Shown: positions 33,031-41,758, counted from the first letter of the stretch. The stretch is 64,000 nucleotides of DNA from an uncultured Lachnospiraceae bacterium (GCA_944380315.1 CALWHG010000077.1:1-64000), one strand, 5' to 3'. Program-made: numbers and translations. The notes: a model not told the origin generated them from the letters alone.

Positions 33031-35865
33031 ATGATAAGTGTAAAAGATCAAAAAGCGGCTGCAAAAAAGTTTGCCGAGGAATGGAAAGGCAGAGGCTATG
33101 AGAAGGGCGAGAGTCAGGCATTCTGGCTTACCCTTTTGCAAAAGGTTTACGGCGTCGAAGAACCCGAAAAGTATATCAGCTTCGAGGATCAGGTAGCACT
33201 TGACCATACAAGCTTCATAGACGGATATATTGAGAATACGCATGTGCTTATCGAGCAAAAGGGTCTGGGAAAGGACTTGATGAAGCCCATAAAGCAGTCT
33301 GACGGTTCCAAACTGACACCCTTTGAACAGGCGCAGCGTTATTCTGCCGTATTGCCTTACTCAAAGCGTCCGCGCTGGGTGGTAGTCTGCAATTTTGCCA
33401 CGTTCCACATTTACGATATGGAAAAAACAGGTAGCACTCCCGAGATCGTAGAGCTTAAAGATCTGGAGCAGGACTGTTACCTGCTTGATTTTCTTGTAAA
33501 TAAGGAAAATGATAACCTGAAGCGGGAAATGGAGGTCTCTCTGACTGCGGGCGAGCTTGTAGGCGAGCTTTATGATGAGCTCCTTAAGCAGTACAAAAAT
33601 CCTGATGATCCTGAAAGTCTTAAGAGCCTCAACAAGCTCTGTGTCCGTATCGTATTCTGCCTTTATGCTGAGGATGCAGGCATATTCGGTTCTTACGGCT
33701 ACTTCCATAAATATATAAAAAGTATAGCAGATAAGGATATCAATGGCGTAAGGCCTGCTCTGATCGAGCTGTTTAAAGTCCTTGACACAAAAGAAGAGGA
33801 CAGGGATCCATACATGGATGATGACCTTGCGGCCTTTCCTTATGTCAATGGCGGCCTGTTTGCCGATGAAAATATTGAAATCCCTCGCTTCAATGAAACG
33901 ATAGTCGATCTGATACTTTCAAAGGCCAGTGCGGGCTTTAACTGGAGCGAGATCAGCCCCACGATCTTTGGCGCTGTATTTGAAAGCACTCTGAACCCCG
34001 AGACACGGCGCTCAGGAGGTATGCACTATACCTCCATCGAAAATATCCATAAAGTCATAGATCCTTTGTTTCTTGATGATCTGAATGAAGAATTTGATGA
34101 GATCCGAGCCACAAAGGTCATCCGAACCAAAACGCAGAAGCTCAAAGCTTTTCAGGAAAAGCTTGCGTCGCTTACATTTTTAGATCCCGCCTGCGGCAGC
34201 GGAAACTTTCTTACTGAAACTTATTTATCTCTCCGCAGACTTGAAAATAAGGTCATTCAGGAGCTTATAAATGCCGAAAAAGGGCAGACCGAGGGGCAGA
34301 TGACCTTCGGAGGCCTTGGCGGAGGTTTTGAGCCTATAAAAGTATCCATCAGCCAGTTTTACGGGATCGAGATCAATGACTTTGCCGTGACCGTTGCAAA
34401 GACTGCTCTCTGGATTGCAGAAAGTCAGATGATGCAGGAAACGGAGAATATCATACACGAAAGCCTTGATTTCCTGCCGCTTAAAACCAATGCCAATATC
34501 ATTGAGGGAAATGCTTTGCGCCTTGACTGGGAACAGGTAGTCCCTAAGGATAAGCTTAACTATATCATGGGTAATCCGCCGTTTGTGGGCTACTCATTGC
34601 AAAGCAAAGAGCAAAAAGCAGATATACTTTCCATATATGTAGATGAAAATGGAAAGCCTTATAAAACTGCAGGTAAGATAGATTATGTGTCAGGTTGGTA
34701 CTGGAAAGCTTCAGAACTGATGCAAGGCACAAATATAAGAACAGCTTTTGTTTCAACCAACTCCATTACTCAAGGTGAGCAGGTCGCAGGAGTATGGAAG
34801 CCTTTGTATGATAGATTCGGCATCCATATTGACTTTGCATATAAGACATTTAGATGGGATAGTGAAGCAAGTATAAAGGCCCATGTACACTGTGTAATTG
34901 TGGGAATTAGTATAGCGTTGAATACTAAAAAGAAAGTTCTATATTCGTTAAATAGATTTCAAATAGTAGAAAATATCAATGCTTACTTAATTGATGCTGC
35001 AAATATTTTTATTGAACCAGTTACAAAACCTTTGTGTAATGTTCCGATAATGCAAAATGGCGGCAAGCCAACAGAAGGTGGCCATTTAATTCTTGATATT
35101 CAAGAAATGAAAGATTTAATCAAAGATGATCCAAGTATGGCTAAGTTTATTCGTCCATATATGATGGGCAAGGATTTTATTGATCGAAAGCCAAGGTATT
35201 GTTTATGGCTGGTAGGAGCTGAACCCAATGTAATTAACAAAAACCCAAAGGTTAAAGAGCGCATTCAAAAAGTAAAAGAATATAGATTATCAAGTACAAA
35301 GGCTGCTACAAGAAAAAAAGCCGACACTCCGATGTTATTTGATGAGGTGAGAGAATGTAAAACAGATTATATTGCTATTCCTAAAGTATCTTCAGAAAAC
35401 AGAAGATATATACCAATGGATTATCTAAAGCCAGAAATAATACCTGGAGATAAACTTTTTATGCTCCAAAATGCTTCTTTCTATCATTTCGGAGTACTGA
35501 TGTCTAATATCCATATGGCTTGGATGAGGACAGTTTGCGGAAGGTTAAAGAGTGATTATAGTTATTCTAATACCATTGTCTATAATAATTTTCCTTGGCC
35601 TGATCCTACAGATACACAAAGGAAAAAGATAGAACAAACAGCAAAAGCGATCCTTGACGCAAGGAAACTTTACCCTGATAGTAGCCTTGCCGATCTTTAT
35701 GATCCGCTTGTGATGCCTCCCGAACTTAAGACAGCTCACCAGAAAAATGATGCCGCTGTCATGGCAGCATACGGCATAAAAAATGGAGACCCTGAATATA
35801 ATAATGAAGCCGCCTGTGTAGCGTTTCTGATGAAACGCTATCAAGACATAGTTTCAAAACTTTAA
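33031..35865 (+). CDS. MmeI-like type IIL restriction-modification enzyme
   Basis: A 944-residue fused endonuclease and adenine methyltransferase. The N-terminal nuclease has Asp64 and Glu75-x-Lys77 (HVLIEQKG), followed by a helical spacer. The methyltransferase has the SAM motif LDPACGSGNF (about 383-392) and catalytic NPPF (about 513). A target-recognition region follows (about 600-860), where the DNA becomes more AT-rich, and a C-terminal domain. MmeI-type enzymes cut about 20 bases from an asymmetric site and methylate one strand for self-protection, so no separate methylase is needed. Defence cargo of element 2. Confidence 0.88.
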   Translation: MISVKDQKAAAKKFAEEWKGRGYEKGESQAFWLTLLQKVYGVEEPEKYISFEDQVALDHTSFIDGYIENTHVLIEQKGLGKDLMKPIKQSDGSKLTPFEQAQRYSAVLPYSKRPRWVVVCNFATFHIYDMEKTGSTPEIVELKDLEQDCYLLDFLVNKENDNLKREMEVSLTAGELVGELYDELLKQYKNPDDPESLKSLNKLCVRIVFCLYAEDAGIFGSYGYFHKYIKSIADKDINGVRPALIELFKVLDTKEEDRDPYMDDDLAAFPYVNGGLFADENIEIPRFNETIVDLILSKASAGFNWSEISPTIFGAVFESTLNPETRRSGGMHYTSIENIHKVIDPLFLDDLNEEFDEIRATKVIRTKTQKLKAFQEKLASLTFLDPACGSGNFLTETYLSLRRLENKVIQELINAEKGQTEGQMTFGGLGGGFEPIKVSISQFYGIEINDFAVTVAKTALWIAESQMMQETENIIHESLDFLPLKTNANIIEGNALRLDWEQVVPKDKLNYIMGNPPFVGYSLQSKEQKADILSIYVDENGKPYKTAGKIDYVSGWYWKASELMQGTNIRTAFVSTNSITQGEQVAGVWKPLYDRFGIHIDFAYKTFRWDSEASIKAHVHCVIVGISIALNTKKKVLYSLNRFQIVENINAYLIDAANIFIEPVTKPLCNVPIMQNGGKPTEGGHLILDIQEMKDLIKDDPSMAKFIRPYMMGKDFIDRKPRYCLWLVGAEPNVINKNPKVKERIQKVKEYRLSSTKAATRKKADTPMLFDEVRECKTDYIAIPKVSSENRRYIPMDYLKPEIIPGDKLFMLQNASFYHFGVLMSNIHMAWMRTVCGRLKSDYSYSNTIVYNNFPWPDPTDTQRKKIEQTAKAILDARKLYPDSSLADLYDPLVMPPELKTAHQKNDAAVMAAYGIKNGDPEYNNEAACVAFLMKRYQDIVSKL

Positions 35866-35878
35866 GAGGTTTATCTTT

Positions 35879-36256
35879 ATGGAAAAGCTTCCGCTTGCAG
35901 AAAATCAAAAGATCCGTGTCTTCGCTCTTGTCTGGGCAGAGATGTATAAGCACCATAAGACAGTCCCTGAGGCTTATTTTGAAAACATTGAATTTGTCGG
36001 TGACGGATTAAAAAACCTTGGTTTTAAGATGGATTGCGGCAGGTCGCTTGATGAAGCATTTCCATCTTCGGGAGCGTTAAAGAACACCGCTTCATTAAAA
36101 AAGATACTGGATCAAATAGATATACAGACCTTGGGAAACGCCATATACAGCCAGTGGCGTTACTTCAACCACTGGAATATGGCTCCAATGGATGAAGATG
36201 ATTATGAGTGGTTTGTAGTGGCGTTTTCAAGACTTGCAGAACTCGCTGCAGAGTAA
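35879..36256 (+). CDS. Hypothetical protein downstream of the MmeI-like gene
   Basis: A 125-residue soluble protein rich in helices, with no motif I recognise (ENQKIRVFALVWAEMYKHHK; SQWRYFNHWNMAPM). It starts 13 bases after the RM gene, so it is cotranscribed. An accessory role for the RM enzyme is possible but not shown. Confidence 0.65.
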   Translation: MEKLPLAENQKIRVFALVWAEMYKHHKTVPEAYFENIEFVGDGLKNLGFKMDCGRSLDEAFPSSGALKNTASLKKILDQIDIQTLGNAIYSQWRYFNHWNMAPMDEDDYEWFVVAFSRLAELAAE

Positions 36257-36270
36257 GAGGGATGGATCAT

Positions 36271-36429
36271 ATGGGCAGACTGTTTGATGACCTTGTAACG
36301 GGATTAAATGAGGCTATTGATTATGAAAAAAATAAAAAGGATTACTTGGTCCGAGAATTTACTTATACTGAAGAGGATCTGTCAAAGCTGATAACTGCAT
36401 CAGAACCAAATCGGTTTCAATCTGACTGA
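36271..36429 (+). CDS. Small protein, possibly a truncated HigA/XRE-like antitoxin N-terminus
   Basis: 52 residues beginning MGRLFDDLVTGLNEAIDYEK, a start common in XRE-type antitoxin-like proteins (for example xxLFDEIMEGLxEAIxYEKG). The helix-turn-helix part that normally follows is absent, and the gene ends in a hairpin beside the element's right arm sites. ATG 36271 is chosen because of the upstream AGAGGGA. Confidence 0.45.
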   Translation: MGRLFDDLVTGLNEAIDYEKNKKDYLVREFTYTEEDLSKLITASEPNRFQSD

Positions 36430-36450
36430 TTTTATCACGGGTAAAATCAG
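36426..36450 (+). terminator. Hairpin at the right end of element 2
   Basis: CTGATTTTA / TAAAATCAG around TCACGGG, followed by CCCG. A very similar hairpin is found at 38507-38529, at the end of the next segment. Confidence 0.6.
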
Positions 36451-36497
36451 CCCGTTGTAAGGTTTCAGAGATTTAGAAACGGCTGTGCTCTCCTTTC

Positions 36498-36517
36498 TGC
36501 ATATTATTTGCATATTA
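36498..36517 (+). repeat. Right arm-type repeats of element 2
   Basis: TGCATATTA at 36498 and 36509 (11-base step), same unit as 27185-27203. A partial inverted copy (ATATGC) follows at about 36523. Confidence 0.55.
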
Positions 36518-36574
36518 TTGAGATATGCGCTTCTGAGAGCCTTATTTTACGCGGGTTTCAGAGCTCATAAAAGC

Positions 36575-36597
36575 TTCGATTCCCGTTGGCGTCATAG
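36575..36597 (+). repeat. Right att of element 2 (23-base tRNA-Glu end)
   Basis: TTCGATTCCCGTTGGCGTCA plus TAG, identical to 27088-27110. Only the T-arm/acceptor part of the tRNA is kept, probably the att core. Confidence 0.85.
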
Positions 36598-36637
36598 ATA
36601 GCTGAGAGCTAAGCATATAAGGCTCTCAGCTATTTTT
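36598..36637 (+). terminator. tRNA-type terminator, copy 3 of 4
   Basis: ATAGCTGAGAGC / GCTCTCAGCTAT around TAAGCATATAAG, then TTTT. Confidence 0.75.
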
Positions 36638-36697
36638 ATATCTCTGACGGTATTTCGTCAAAATTCCCCGAAGATCAAATTATGGAGAGAATAATGT

Positions 36698-37222
36698 ATG
36701 AATACTTTGATCATATATGGCAGTCAGTATGGGACAACAAAACGATATGCTGAGAAATTTGCGGAAATGACTGACTTGCCGATCATAAGCTTTGAGGATA
36801 TAGAAAACTTAGAGAAATATGAGCGAGTAGTTTATTTTGGCGCTTTATATGCAGGCGGTGTAAAGGGCCTGAAGAATACAATTAAGAAATTGTCTCCAAA
36901 TACTAAGCTGGTCATTGTGACAGTCGGATTGGCAGATGTATGTGATGAGGAAAACATAAGCAATATAAGAAGCTCCATAAGGAAGCAGGTACCTGAGTAT
37001 TTACTGAAAAATGTATCTATCTTTCATTTAAGAGGAGGGATAGATTATCAGAAGCTGAACCTTAAGCACAGTTTGATGATGACCTTATTATATAACAAGG
37101 CAAAAAACATTCCAGAAGAAAAGAAGACAGCTGAGGTCAAAGCGATGATAGAGACCTTTAATTCAAAGGTAGATTTTGTAGATTTTAGCTGCTTGGACCA
37201 GATAGCGGAAAGTATATATTAA
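36698..37222 (+). CDS. Flavodoxin-domain protein
   Basis: A 174-residue flavodoxin-like protein. The FMN-phosphate loop is IIYGSQYGTTKRYAEKFAE at the N-terminus. The middle (VVYFGALYAGGVKGLKNTIK) matches the flavodoxin type related to HemG/menaquinone-dependent oxidoreductases. Likely a redox carrier or small reductase. It starts 24 bases before the acetyltransferase gene's ATG-side gap, on the same strand. Located between the end of element 2 and a decayed att copy, so probably cargo of a third insertion. Confidence 0.8.
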   Translation: MNTLIIYGSQYGTTKRYAEKFAEMTDLPIISFEDIENLEKYERVVYFGALYAGGVKGLKNTIKKLSPNTKLVIVTVGLADVCDEENISNIRSSIRKQVPEYLLKNVSIFHLRGGIDYQKLNLKHSLMMTLLYNKAKNIPEEKKTAEVKAMIETFNSKVDFVDFSCLDQIAESIY

Positions 37223-37245
37223 GTTTTTAAAACAGGGAGAATACT

Positions 37246-37869
37246 ATGTCAAGGGAAGTTGAACCTAAGGACACATCAAGGGCTGCAGCATATGAGCTTT
37301 GGATGAAAGCACCAAACCCCATGGTGACTTTCTTCAAGACCTTTGATGTTACGAATCTGATAAAGGTCAGCAGGAAAAGGCATCTTAAATTCAACATGCT
37401 GATGGATTATTGCATAGGCAGAGCTGCTGTAAAGGTAAAGGAATTCTATATCCTTCCGGTCGGAGATAAGCTCATACAGTATGATGCTATAGCGGTCAAT
37501 ACTATTGTTAAAAACAAGGATGGTGAAGTGAGTTCCTGCGACCTTTCCTATAGTGCCGAGTTAGCTCGATTCAATGAGGAGTATCTGAAATATACTGCTC
37601 AGGTCGCCAAAACCTGTCAGGATAGGGATCTATCCGAAAACAGTATGGTCATCGGTACTTCTGCCATCATAGATACGGACATTGATGGAGCTGTCGGTAT
37701 GAACAGCGGCATTTTCAATAATCCGTTTATCATATGGGGAAGATATAGAAAGAGGTGGTTCAGCTATTACCTGCCGCTTTCATTCCAGTTCCATCATACC
37801 CAGATGGACGGAGCCCATGCAGGTGCATTTCTGAAAAATCTGCAGGATGAGATCAACCTGTTGAAATAG
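37246..37869 (+). CDS. CatA-like O-acetyltransferase (chloramphenicol acetyltransferase family)
   Basis: A 207-residue trimeric-type acetyltransferase. The catalytic His lies in FQFHHTQMDGAHAGAFLKNL close to the C-terminus (His183/184 and the following Asp-Gly), and the fold pattern DTSRAAAYELW at the start is typical. Authentic CatA enzymes inactivate chloramphenicol using acetyl-CoA; many clostridial relatives have unknown acceptors, so resistance is not proven. GGGAG lies about 8 bases before the ATG. 23 bases after the flavodoxin gene, hence one operon. Confidence 0.8.
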   Translation: MSREVEPKDTSRAAAYELWMKAPNPMVTFFKTFDVTNLIKVSRKRHLKFNMLMDYCIGRAAVKVKEFYILPVGDKLIQYDAIAVNTIVKNKDGEVSSCDLSYSAELARFNEEYLKYTAQVAKTCQDRDLSENSMVIGTSAIIDTDIDGAVGMNSGIFNNPFIIWGRYRKRWFSYYLPLSFQFHHTQMDGAHAGAFLKNLQDEINLLK

Positions 37870-38341
37870 CTTTTTAAGACGTAAGAGTTTCCTTTCAAAA
37901 TTCAATAAACGCACAGGTTGGTATATTAACTGGGGAAAATTTGATGACACTACAGAAATATATGCTCTTGTTCTCAAAGGGACGGTAGATATTCAAGGAT
38001 TGATAGCAATACGCTTCGATGATGAAAACAAAGCTGTCAATATAGTATGGGCATGCACAGCGCCACAGAACAATGTATGGAAGTATAAGAAGCAAAAGTT
38101 TTCCGGAGTTGGAGGACATTTGTTTGCGATAGCTTCTGAATTATCAGTTCAAAAAGGCTATGATGGTTTTGTTTATGGCGAAGCTATAGATGAAGCTTTA
38201 TATCATTACTATTTAGAGCATTTTGGGGCCTATCCGCTTCCTTCGATCAACAATAATCCATTCAGGTTCATGTTAAGTGATGAGGTAACTTCCAAACTAA
38301 GAGAGGTATATAATTATGAGTGGAGCAACGAAGAACTTTGA
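37870..38341 (+). pseudogene. 5'-truncated gene of unknown function (GNAT-like)
   Basis: The frame is open from about 37870 and reads GWYINWGKFDDTTEIYALVL, then FSGVGGHLFAIASELSVQKG and HYYLEHFGAYPL, ending at the TGA in 38339-38341. The reading is protein-like well before any good start codon (the first usable one is a TTG at 38000), so the 5' end was probably lost when the acetyltransferase gene was joined. The GxGGxLFAIA-like loop resembles the acetyl-CoA loop of GNAT proteins, which is a weak clue. Confidence 0.5.
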
Positions 38342-38504
38342 TAATACACAGAAAGTCGTAGATAATTATCTTGAAAAAAATGATATATATACTCCCATTA
38401 AAATTCCAAAGTTTGATTTCCGAGGATATGCAGCTTTTATCAAAAAGAATAATTTAAAAGCTACGGACATAACCCCTTCAATGCTAAAACAATTTTCATC
38501 ATAA
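38316..38504 (+). CDS. Small hypothetical protein
   Basis: A 62-residue protein starting MSGATKNFDNTQKVVDNYLE, overlapping the end of the preceding frame by 26 bases. It is basic in the second half (FRGYAAFIKKNNLKATDI) and no family is recognised. It ends just before a hairpin nearly the same as the one behind 36271-36429. Confidence 0.5.
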   Translation: MSGATKNFDNTQKVVDNYLEKNDIYTPIKIPKFDFRGYAAFIKKNNLKATDITPSMLKQFSS

Positions 38505-38506
38505 CA

Positions 38507-38529
38507 GATTTTTATCGCGGGTAAAAATC
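38507..38529 (+). terminator. Hairpin, second copy of the 36426-36450 type
   Basis: GATTTTTA / TAAAAATC around TCGCGGG, followed by AGCCCG. Confidence 0.55.
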
Positions 38530-38557
38530 AGCCCGTCTACGGGGGTGTAATAGGTGT

Positions 38558-38595
38558 CTGAGAGCTAAATATATAAGGCTCTCAGCTATATTTAT
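38558..38595 (+). terminator. tRNA-type terminator, copy 4 of 4
   Basis: CTGAGAGC / GCTCTCAG around TAAATATATAAG, then TATATTTATTT. The tRNA piece that precedes the other copies is missing here, so this is a degenerate end. Confidence 0.6.
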
Positions 38596-38687
38596 TTCTG
38601 TCGATGATTCGCCTGAATTTCCACGAAGATAAACTATTATGCCATATTAGACCGATTTTAGCCTAAGTAATATATAATGCCTGAAAA

Positions 38688-38843
38688 CTAGTTACTATTT
38701 ATTTCGCTAAGCGAATATACAGCTAAAACAGTTGTTGGCTGTCCGGTCGTATTGTCGAGATTTGAGAAAAGCACTCTGATACTGTCTCCTATTGATAAAT
38801 TGGAATAGCTTCTTGTTTTAAAAACAGCTTTCTTTTCATACAT
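38688..38843 (-). CDS. Possible small protein in an otherwise empty stretch
   Basis: A 51-residue frame with coding-like composition (MYEKKAVFKTRSYSNLSIGD; ending AVYSLSEINSN) but no ribosome site. It may be a gene fragment left by the integration events. Apart from this frame, 38597-39080 is AT-rich and shows no gene, RNA or clear repeat. Confidence 0.3.
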   Translation of the reverse strand: MYEKKAVFKTRSYSNLSIGDSIRVLFSNLDNTTGQPTTVLAVYSLSEINSN

Positions 38844-39080
38844 GATTCAAGATATATTTTCAGTGCTACTTGACTATATATAGGGTTTCAGATATAAAAC
38901 AATAATAATCCTGTATAAATTAATTTTAGAGGTAAAACAAATCTCAATAATATAATTATAGCATAATTGATTATTATATTGGAATTATGTTGGAGACAGT
39001 ATAGTAAGTATACTATAAGGGATATATCGGAACCTATACCTTGGAAGAGATCAAAGAAGAGATAAACAGGAGTTGAGACT

Positions 39081-39596
39081 ATGATCATACTCATCACCGG
39101 GGCCTCTCATACGGGCAAGACCATGCTTGCACAGCGGCTGCTGGAAAAGTACGGGTATCCATATCTGTCCATCGATCATCTCAAGATGGGCCTGATCCGT
39201 AGCGGATATACAGAGCTTGGTCCCATGAGCAACGATGAAGAGCTTACGGACTACCTGTGGCCGGTGGTACGGGAGATCGTAAAGACTGCCATTGAAAATG
39301 GGCAGGATCTGATCGTGGAGGGCTGCTACATTCCCTTTGACTGGCAGGAGGATTTTTCCGAAGCATATCTTGAACACATAAGGTATCGCTGCCTTATCAT
39401 GAGCAGGCGGTATATCCTTGAGCACTATGATGACATAAAGGCCTATGCCTGTGTGATAGAGGACCGGCAGGATGACAGTTACTGCACCATGGATATGCTG
39501 CTCAGGGACAATGAATGTATGCTGGAGCTTGCCAGGAAGCATGGGGTGGAATATATCCTCATAGACAATGAATATAAGGTGGATATTTCCCTGTAA
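39081..39596 (+). CDS. P-loop kinase-like ATPase
   Basis: A 171-residue protein with a Walker A GASHTGKTMLAQRL at residues 6-19, followed by a substrate-type region (YPYLSIDHLKMGLI), and an Arg-rich lid (IMSRRYILEHYDD). The size and order match small nucleoside/zeta-type kinases (AAA_33/adenylate-kinase-like). The substrate is unknown. First chromosomal gene after the integration array, 65 bases before the pyrophosphatase gene. Confidence 0.75.
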   Translation: MIILITGASHTGKTMLAQRLLEKYGYPYLSIDHLKMGLIRSGYTELGPMSNDEELTDYLWPVVREIVKTAIENGQDLIVEGCYIPFDWQEDFSEAYLEHIRYRCLIMSRRYILEHYDDIKAYACVIEDRQDDSYCTMDMLLRDNECMLELARKHGVEYILIDNEYKVDISL

Positions 39597-39661
39597 ATAT
39601 CTTAAAATATATATGACACAACTTGATCTTTACGGCATTTATACGAAAAGGGGGAAGGTAT

Positions 39662-41758
39662 ATGAATGCATCTGTCATGGAGATCGTTGCGATCATCATT
39701 TCTTTTGCTGCGTTTTTCTATGCAGCCTGGTTGTTTTCGTGGGTTAAAAGACAGCCGCTCAGCAATAAGGAGATAGAGCGGGTGGGTATCCTCATAAGGG
39801 ATGGGGCAAGGACATTCCTTAAGAGAGAGTTCACGGTCCTTGCACGCTTCTGCGCGGTAGCAGCCGTGCTCATCTTCATCTTCCTTCCGGCACCGATCTG
39901 GACCGGAAGCATCATTCCCAATGTCATGATGGTCATAGCCTATATAGCGGGTACCATCTTTTCCGGCTTTGCCGGCAAGATAGGCATAGAGGTGGCGACC
40001 CTCGCAAATGGACGCTGCGCCGAGGCGGCAAAGAAGGGCATAGCACCTTCATTTATGACAGGCTTCAGAGGCGGAGCGGTCATGGGCATGGCTGTGGTCG
40101 GTGCCAGCCTGCTTGGAGTGGCGCTGGTATATCTGCTCACAGGAGATTCCACCGTATGTCTGGGCTTTTCCTTCGGAGCCAGCTCCATGGCTCTGTTTGC
40201 AAAAGCAGGAGGAGGCATATTTACAAAGACTGCTGACATAAGTGCCGACCTTACGGGCAAGGTTGAGCTGGGTATCCCTGAGGATGATCCCCGCAACCCG
40301 GCGGTCATAGCCGACAATGTGGGTGACAATGTGGGCGACGTGGCAGGCATGGGAGCGGATCTTTTTGATTCAAACGTGGCCTCCATGTCGGCGGCCCTGA
40401 TCATGGCGGCGGCTCTCGATCGTATAGAGGGTGGCAGCCGGTACGTGGGCATGGTATTCTGCTTTACCGCACTGGGACTGCTTGCCTCTGTCATAGGTAT
40501 CATGTTTGCCCGTATAGGCAGGGATGGAAGCCCTACCAGGGCACTCAATTCCGGGACCTACATAACAACAGCCATATATGTGGCGCTGACAGGAGGTGCC
40601 ACGGCCATACTTGGCTATGATATAAGGATATGGGGAGCCTGCGTGGTAGGACTGCTGGTAGGCGTGGTCATAGGCGTGGCCACGGATTATTTTACCGACG
40701 ATACGAGACCGCCCGTACACCATGTGGCGAAGGCCTCAGGCTCAGGACCGGCATTTACCATACTTTCTGGAGTATCCTATGGCTTCATAAGCGCCCTGCC
40801 TGCCATGGTAGGTATAGGAGTGTCCGCCCTTGCGGCTTACAAGCTTTGTGAGGGATTGGACCCTACGGGCGCAAACACGGTGCAGTATGCCATGTTTGGT
40901 ATAGCCATGGCTGCAGTGGGCATGCTGTCCATAGTGGGCATGATAGTGTCAAATGATGCCTATGGCCCCATAGTGGACAACGCTAGGGGCCTGGCGGAGA
41001 TGGGCGGACTGGGAGACGAGGTGCTGGCCATTACTGATGAGCTGGATTCCGCAGGAAATACGGTCAAGGCAGTGACCAAGGGCTTTTCCATAGCTGCGGC
41101 AGGCCTCACGGTCATCTCACTCCTGGGAGCATTTATGAGTGAGGTAAATGAAGCTGCGTTGTCACTTGGCATAGAGGGCATAAGCGGCTTTGACATACTG
41201 GATCCGCTGGTGTTTTTCGGTATGCTCATAGGAGCGGCGGTGCCGGCAGTATTTTCAGCCATGCTCATACTCGGAGTAGATAAAAATGCTCAGAGGATGG
41301 TGGCAGAGATACACAGACAGTTCAGGGAGATAGCGGGACTCAGAGAGGGTACTGCAGCCCCTGAGTATGATAAGTGCATACATATAGCTACGGACGGAGC
41401 CATAAGGGAGCTGGTGCCCGCAGGTCTCATGGCCATAGCTGCCACTCTGCTGGTAGGCTTCGTAGGAGGAGTGGAGGCCGTTGGCGGATTCCTGGCAGGA
41501 AACATCATAAGCGGACTCCTGCTGGCGCTCTTCATGTCAAACTCCGGAGGCCTCTGGGACAACTCCAAGAAATATGTGGAGGCTGGCCACGAGGGCGGAA
41601 AGGGCTCCGATGCCCACAAGGCTGCGGTAGTAGGCGATACGGTGGGAGACCCCTTCAAGGATACGGCGGGACCCTCCATCAATACTCAGATAACCGTTGT
41701 ATCGCTCATAGCCTCGCTCGTGTCCTCGCTGTTCCTCACATATTCCATATTTGGATAA
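39662..41758 (+). CDS. hppA: Membrane-bound ion-pumping pyrophosphatase
   Basis: About 698 residues with some 16 membrane helices. ATG 39662 is chosen (GGGGGAAGG in front); the frame is open from 39623. The active-site signatures are present: DLTGKVELGIPEDDPRNPAV, ADNVGDNVGDVAGMGADLFD and the late DNSKKYVE and VVGDTVGDPFKDTAGPS motifs. It hydrolyses pyrophosphate and pumps H+ or Na+. The motif GNTVKAVTKG carries Lys at the position that in this family separates K+-independent (Lys) from K+-dependent (Ala) enzymes, so a K+-independent proton pump is inferred. Confidence 0.95.
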   Translation: MNASVMEIVAIIISFAAFFYAAWLFSWVKRQPLSNKEIERVGILIRDGARTFLKREFTVLARFCAVAAVLIFIFLPAPIWTGSIIPNVMMVIAYIAGTIFSGFAGKIGIEVATLANGRCAEAAKKGIAPSFMTGFRGGAVMGMAVVGASLLGVALVYLLTGDSTVCLGFSFGASSMALFAKAGGGIFTKTADISADLTGKVELGIPEDDPRNPAVIADNVGDNVGDVAGMGADLFDSNVASMSAALIMAAALDRIEGGSRYVGMVFCFTALGLLASVIGIMFARIGRDGSPTRALNSGTYITTAIYVALTGGATAILGYDIRIWGACVVGLLVGVVIGVATDYFTDDTRPPVHHVAKASGSGPAFTILSGVSYGFISALPAMVGIGVSALAAYKLCEGLDPTGANTVQYAMFGIAMAAVGMLSIVGMIVSNDAYGPIVDNARGLAEMGGLGDEVLAITDELDSAGNTVKAVTKGFSIAAAGLTVISLLGAFMSEVNEAALSLGIEGISGFDILDPLVFFGMLIGAAVPAVFSAMLILGVDKNAQRMVAEIHRQFREIAGLREGTAAPEYDKCIHIATDGAIRELVPAGLMAIAATLLVGFVGGVEAVGGFLAGNIISGLLLALFMSNSGGLWDNSKKYVEAGHEGGKGSDAHKAAVVGDTVGDPFKDTAGPSINTQITVVSLIASLVSSLFLTYSIFG

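Larger units (their letters stand above)
27110..36597. mobile_element. Integrative mobilizable element 2, carrying MmeI-like RM
   Basis: Runs from the att copy at 27062-27109 to the shorter 23-base copy at 36575-36597. It carries an integrase, HUH Rep, VirD4-type coupling protein, small relaxase, resolvase, an MmeI-like restriction-modification gene and small genes. TGCATATTA pairs lie just inside both ends. Having its own coupling protein but no pilus genes fits an element that uses a helper's secretion channel. Confidence 0.8.

Noticed and set aside
37246..37869. Certain chloramphenicol resistance gene
   Set aside because: The family is clear but many clostridial members have no known activity on chloramphenicol, so resistance is not claimed.
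38888..39097. Hydrophobic 69-residue minus-strand frame
   Set aside because: AT-rich by composition, no ribosome site, overlaps the start of the P-loop gene.
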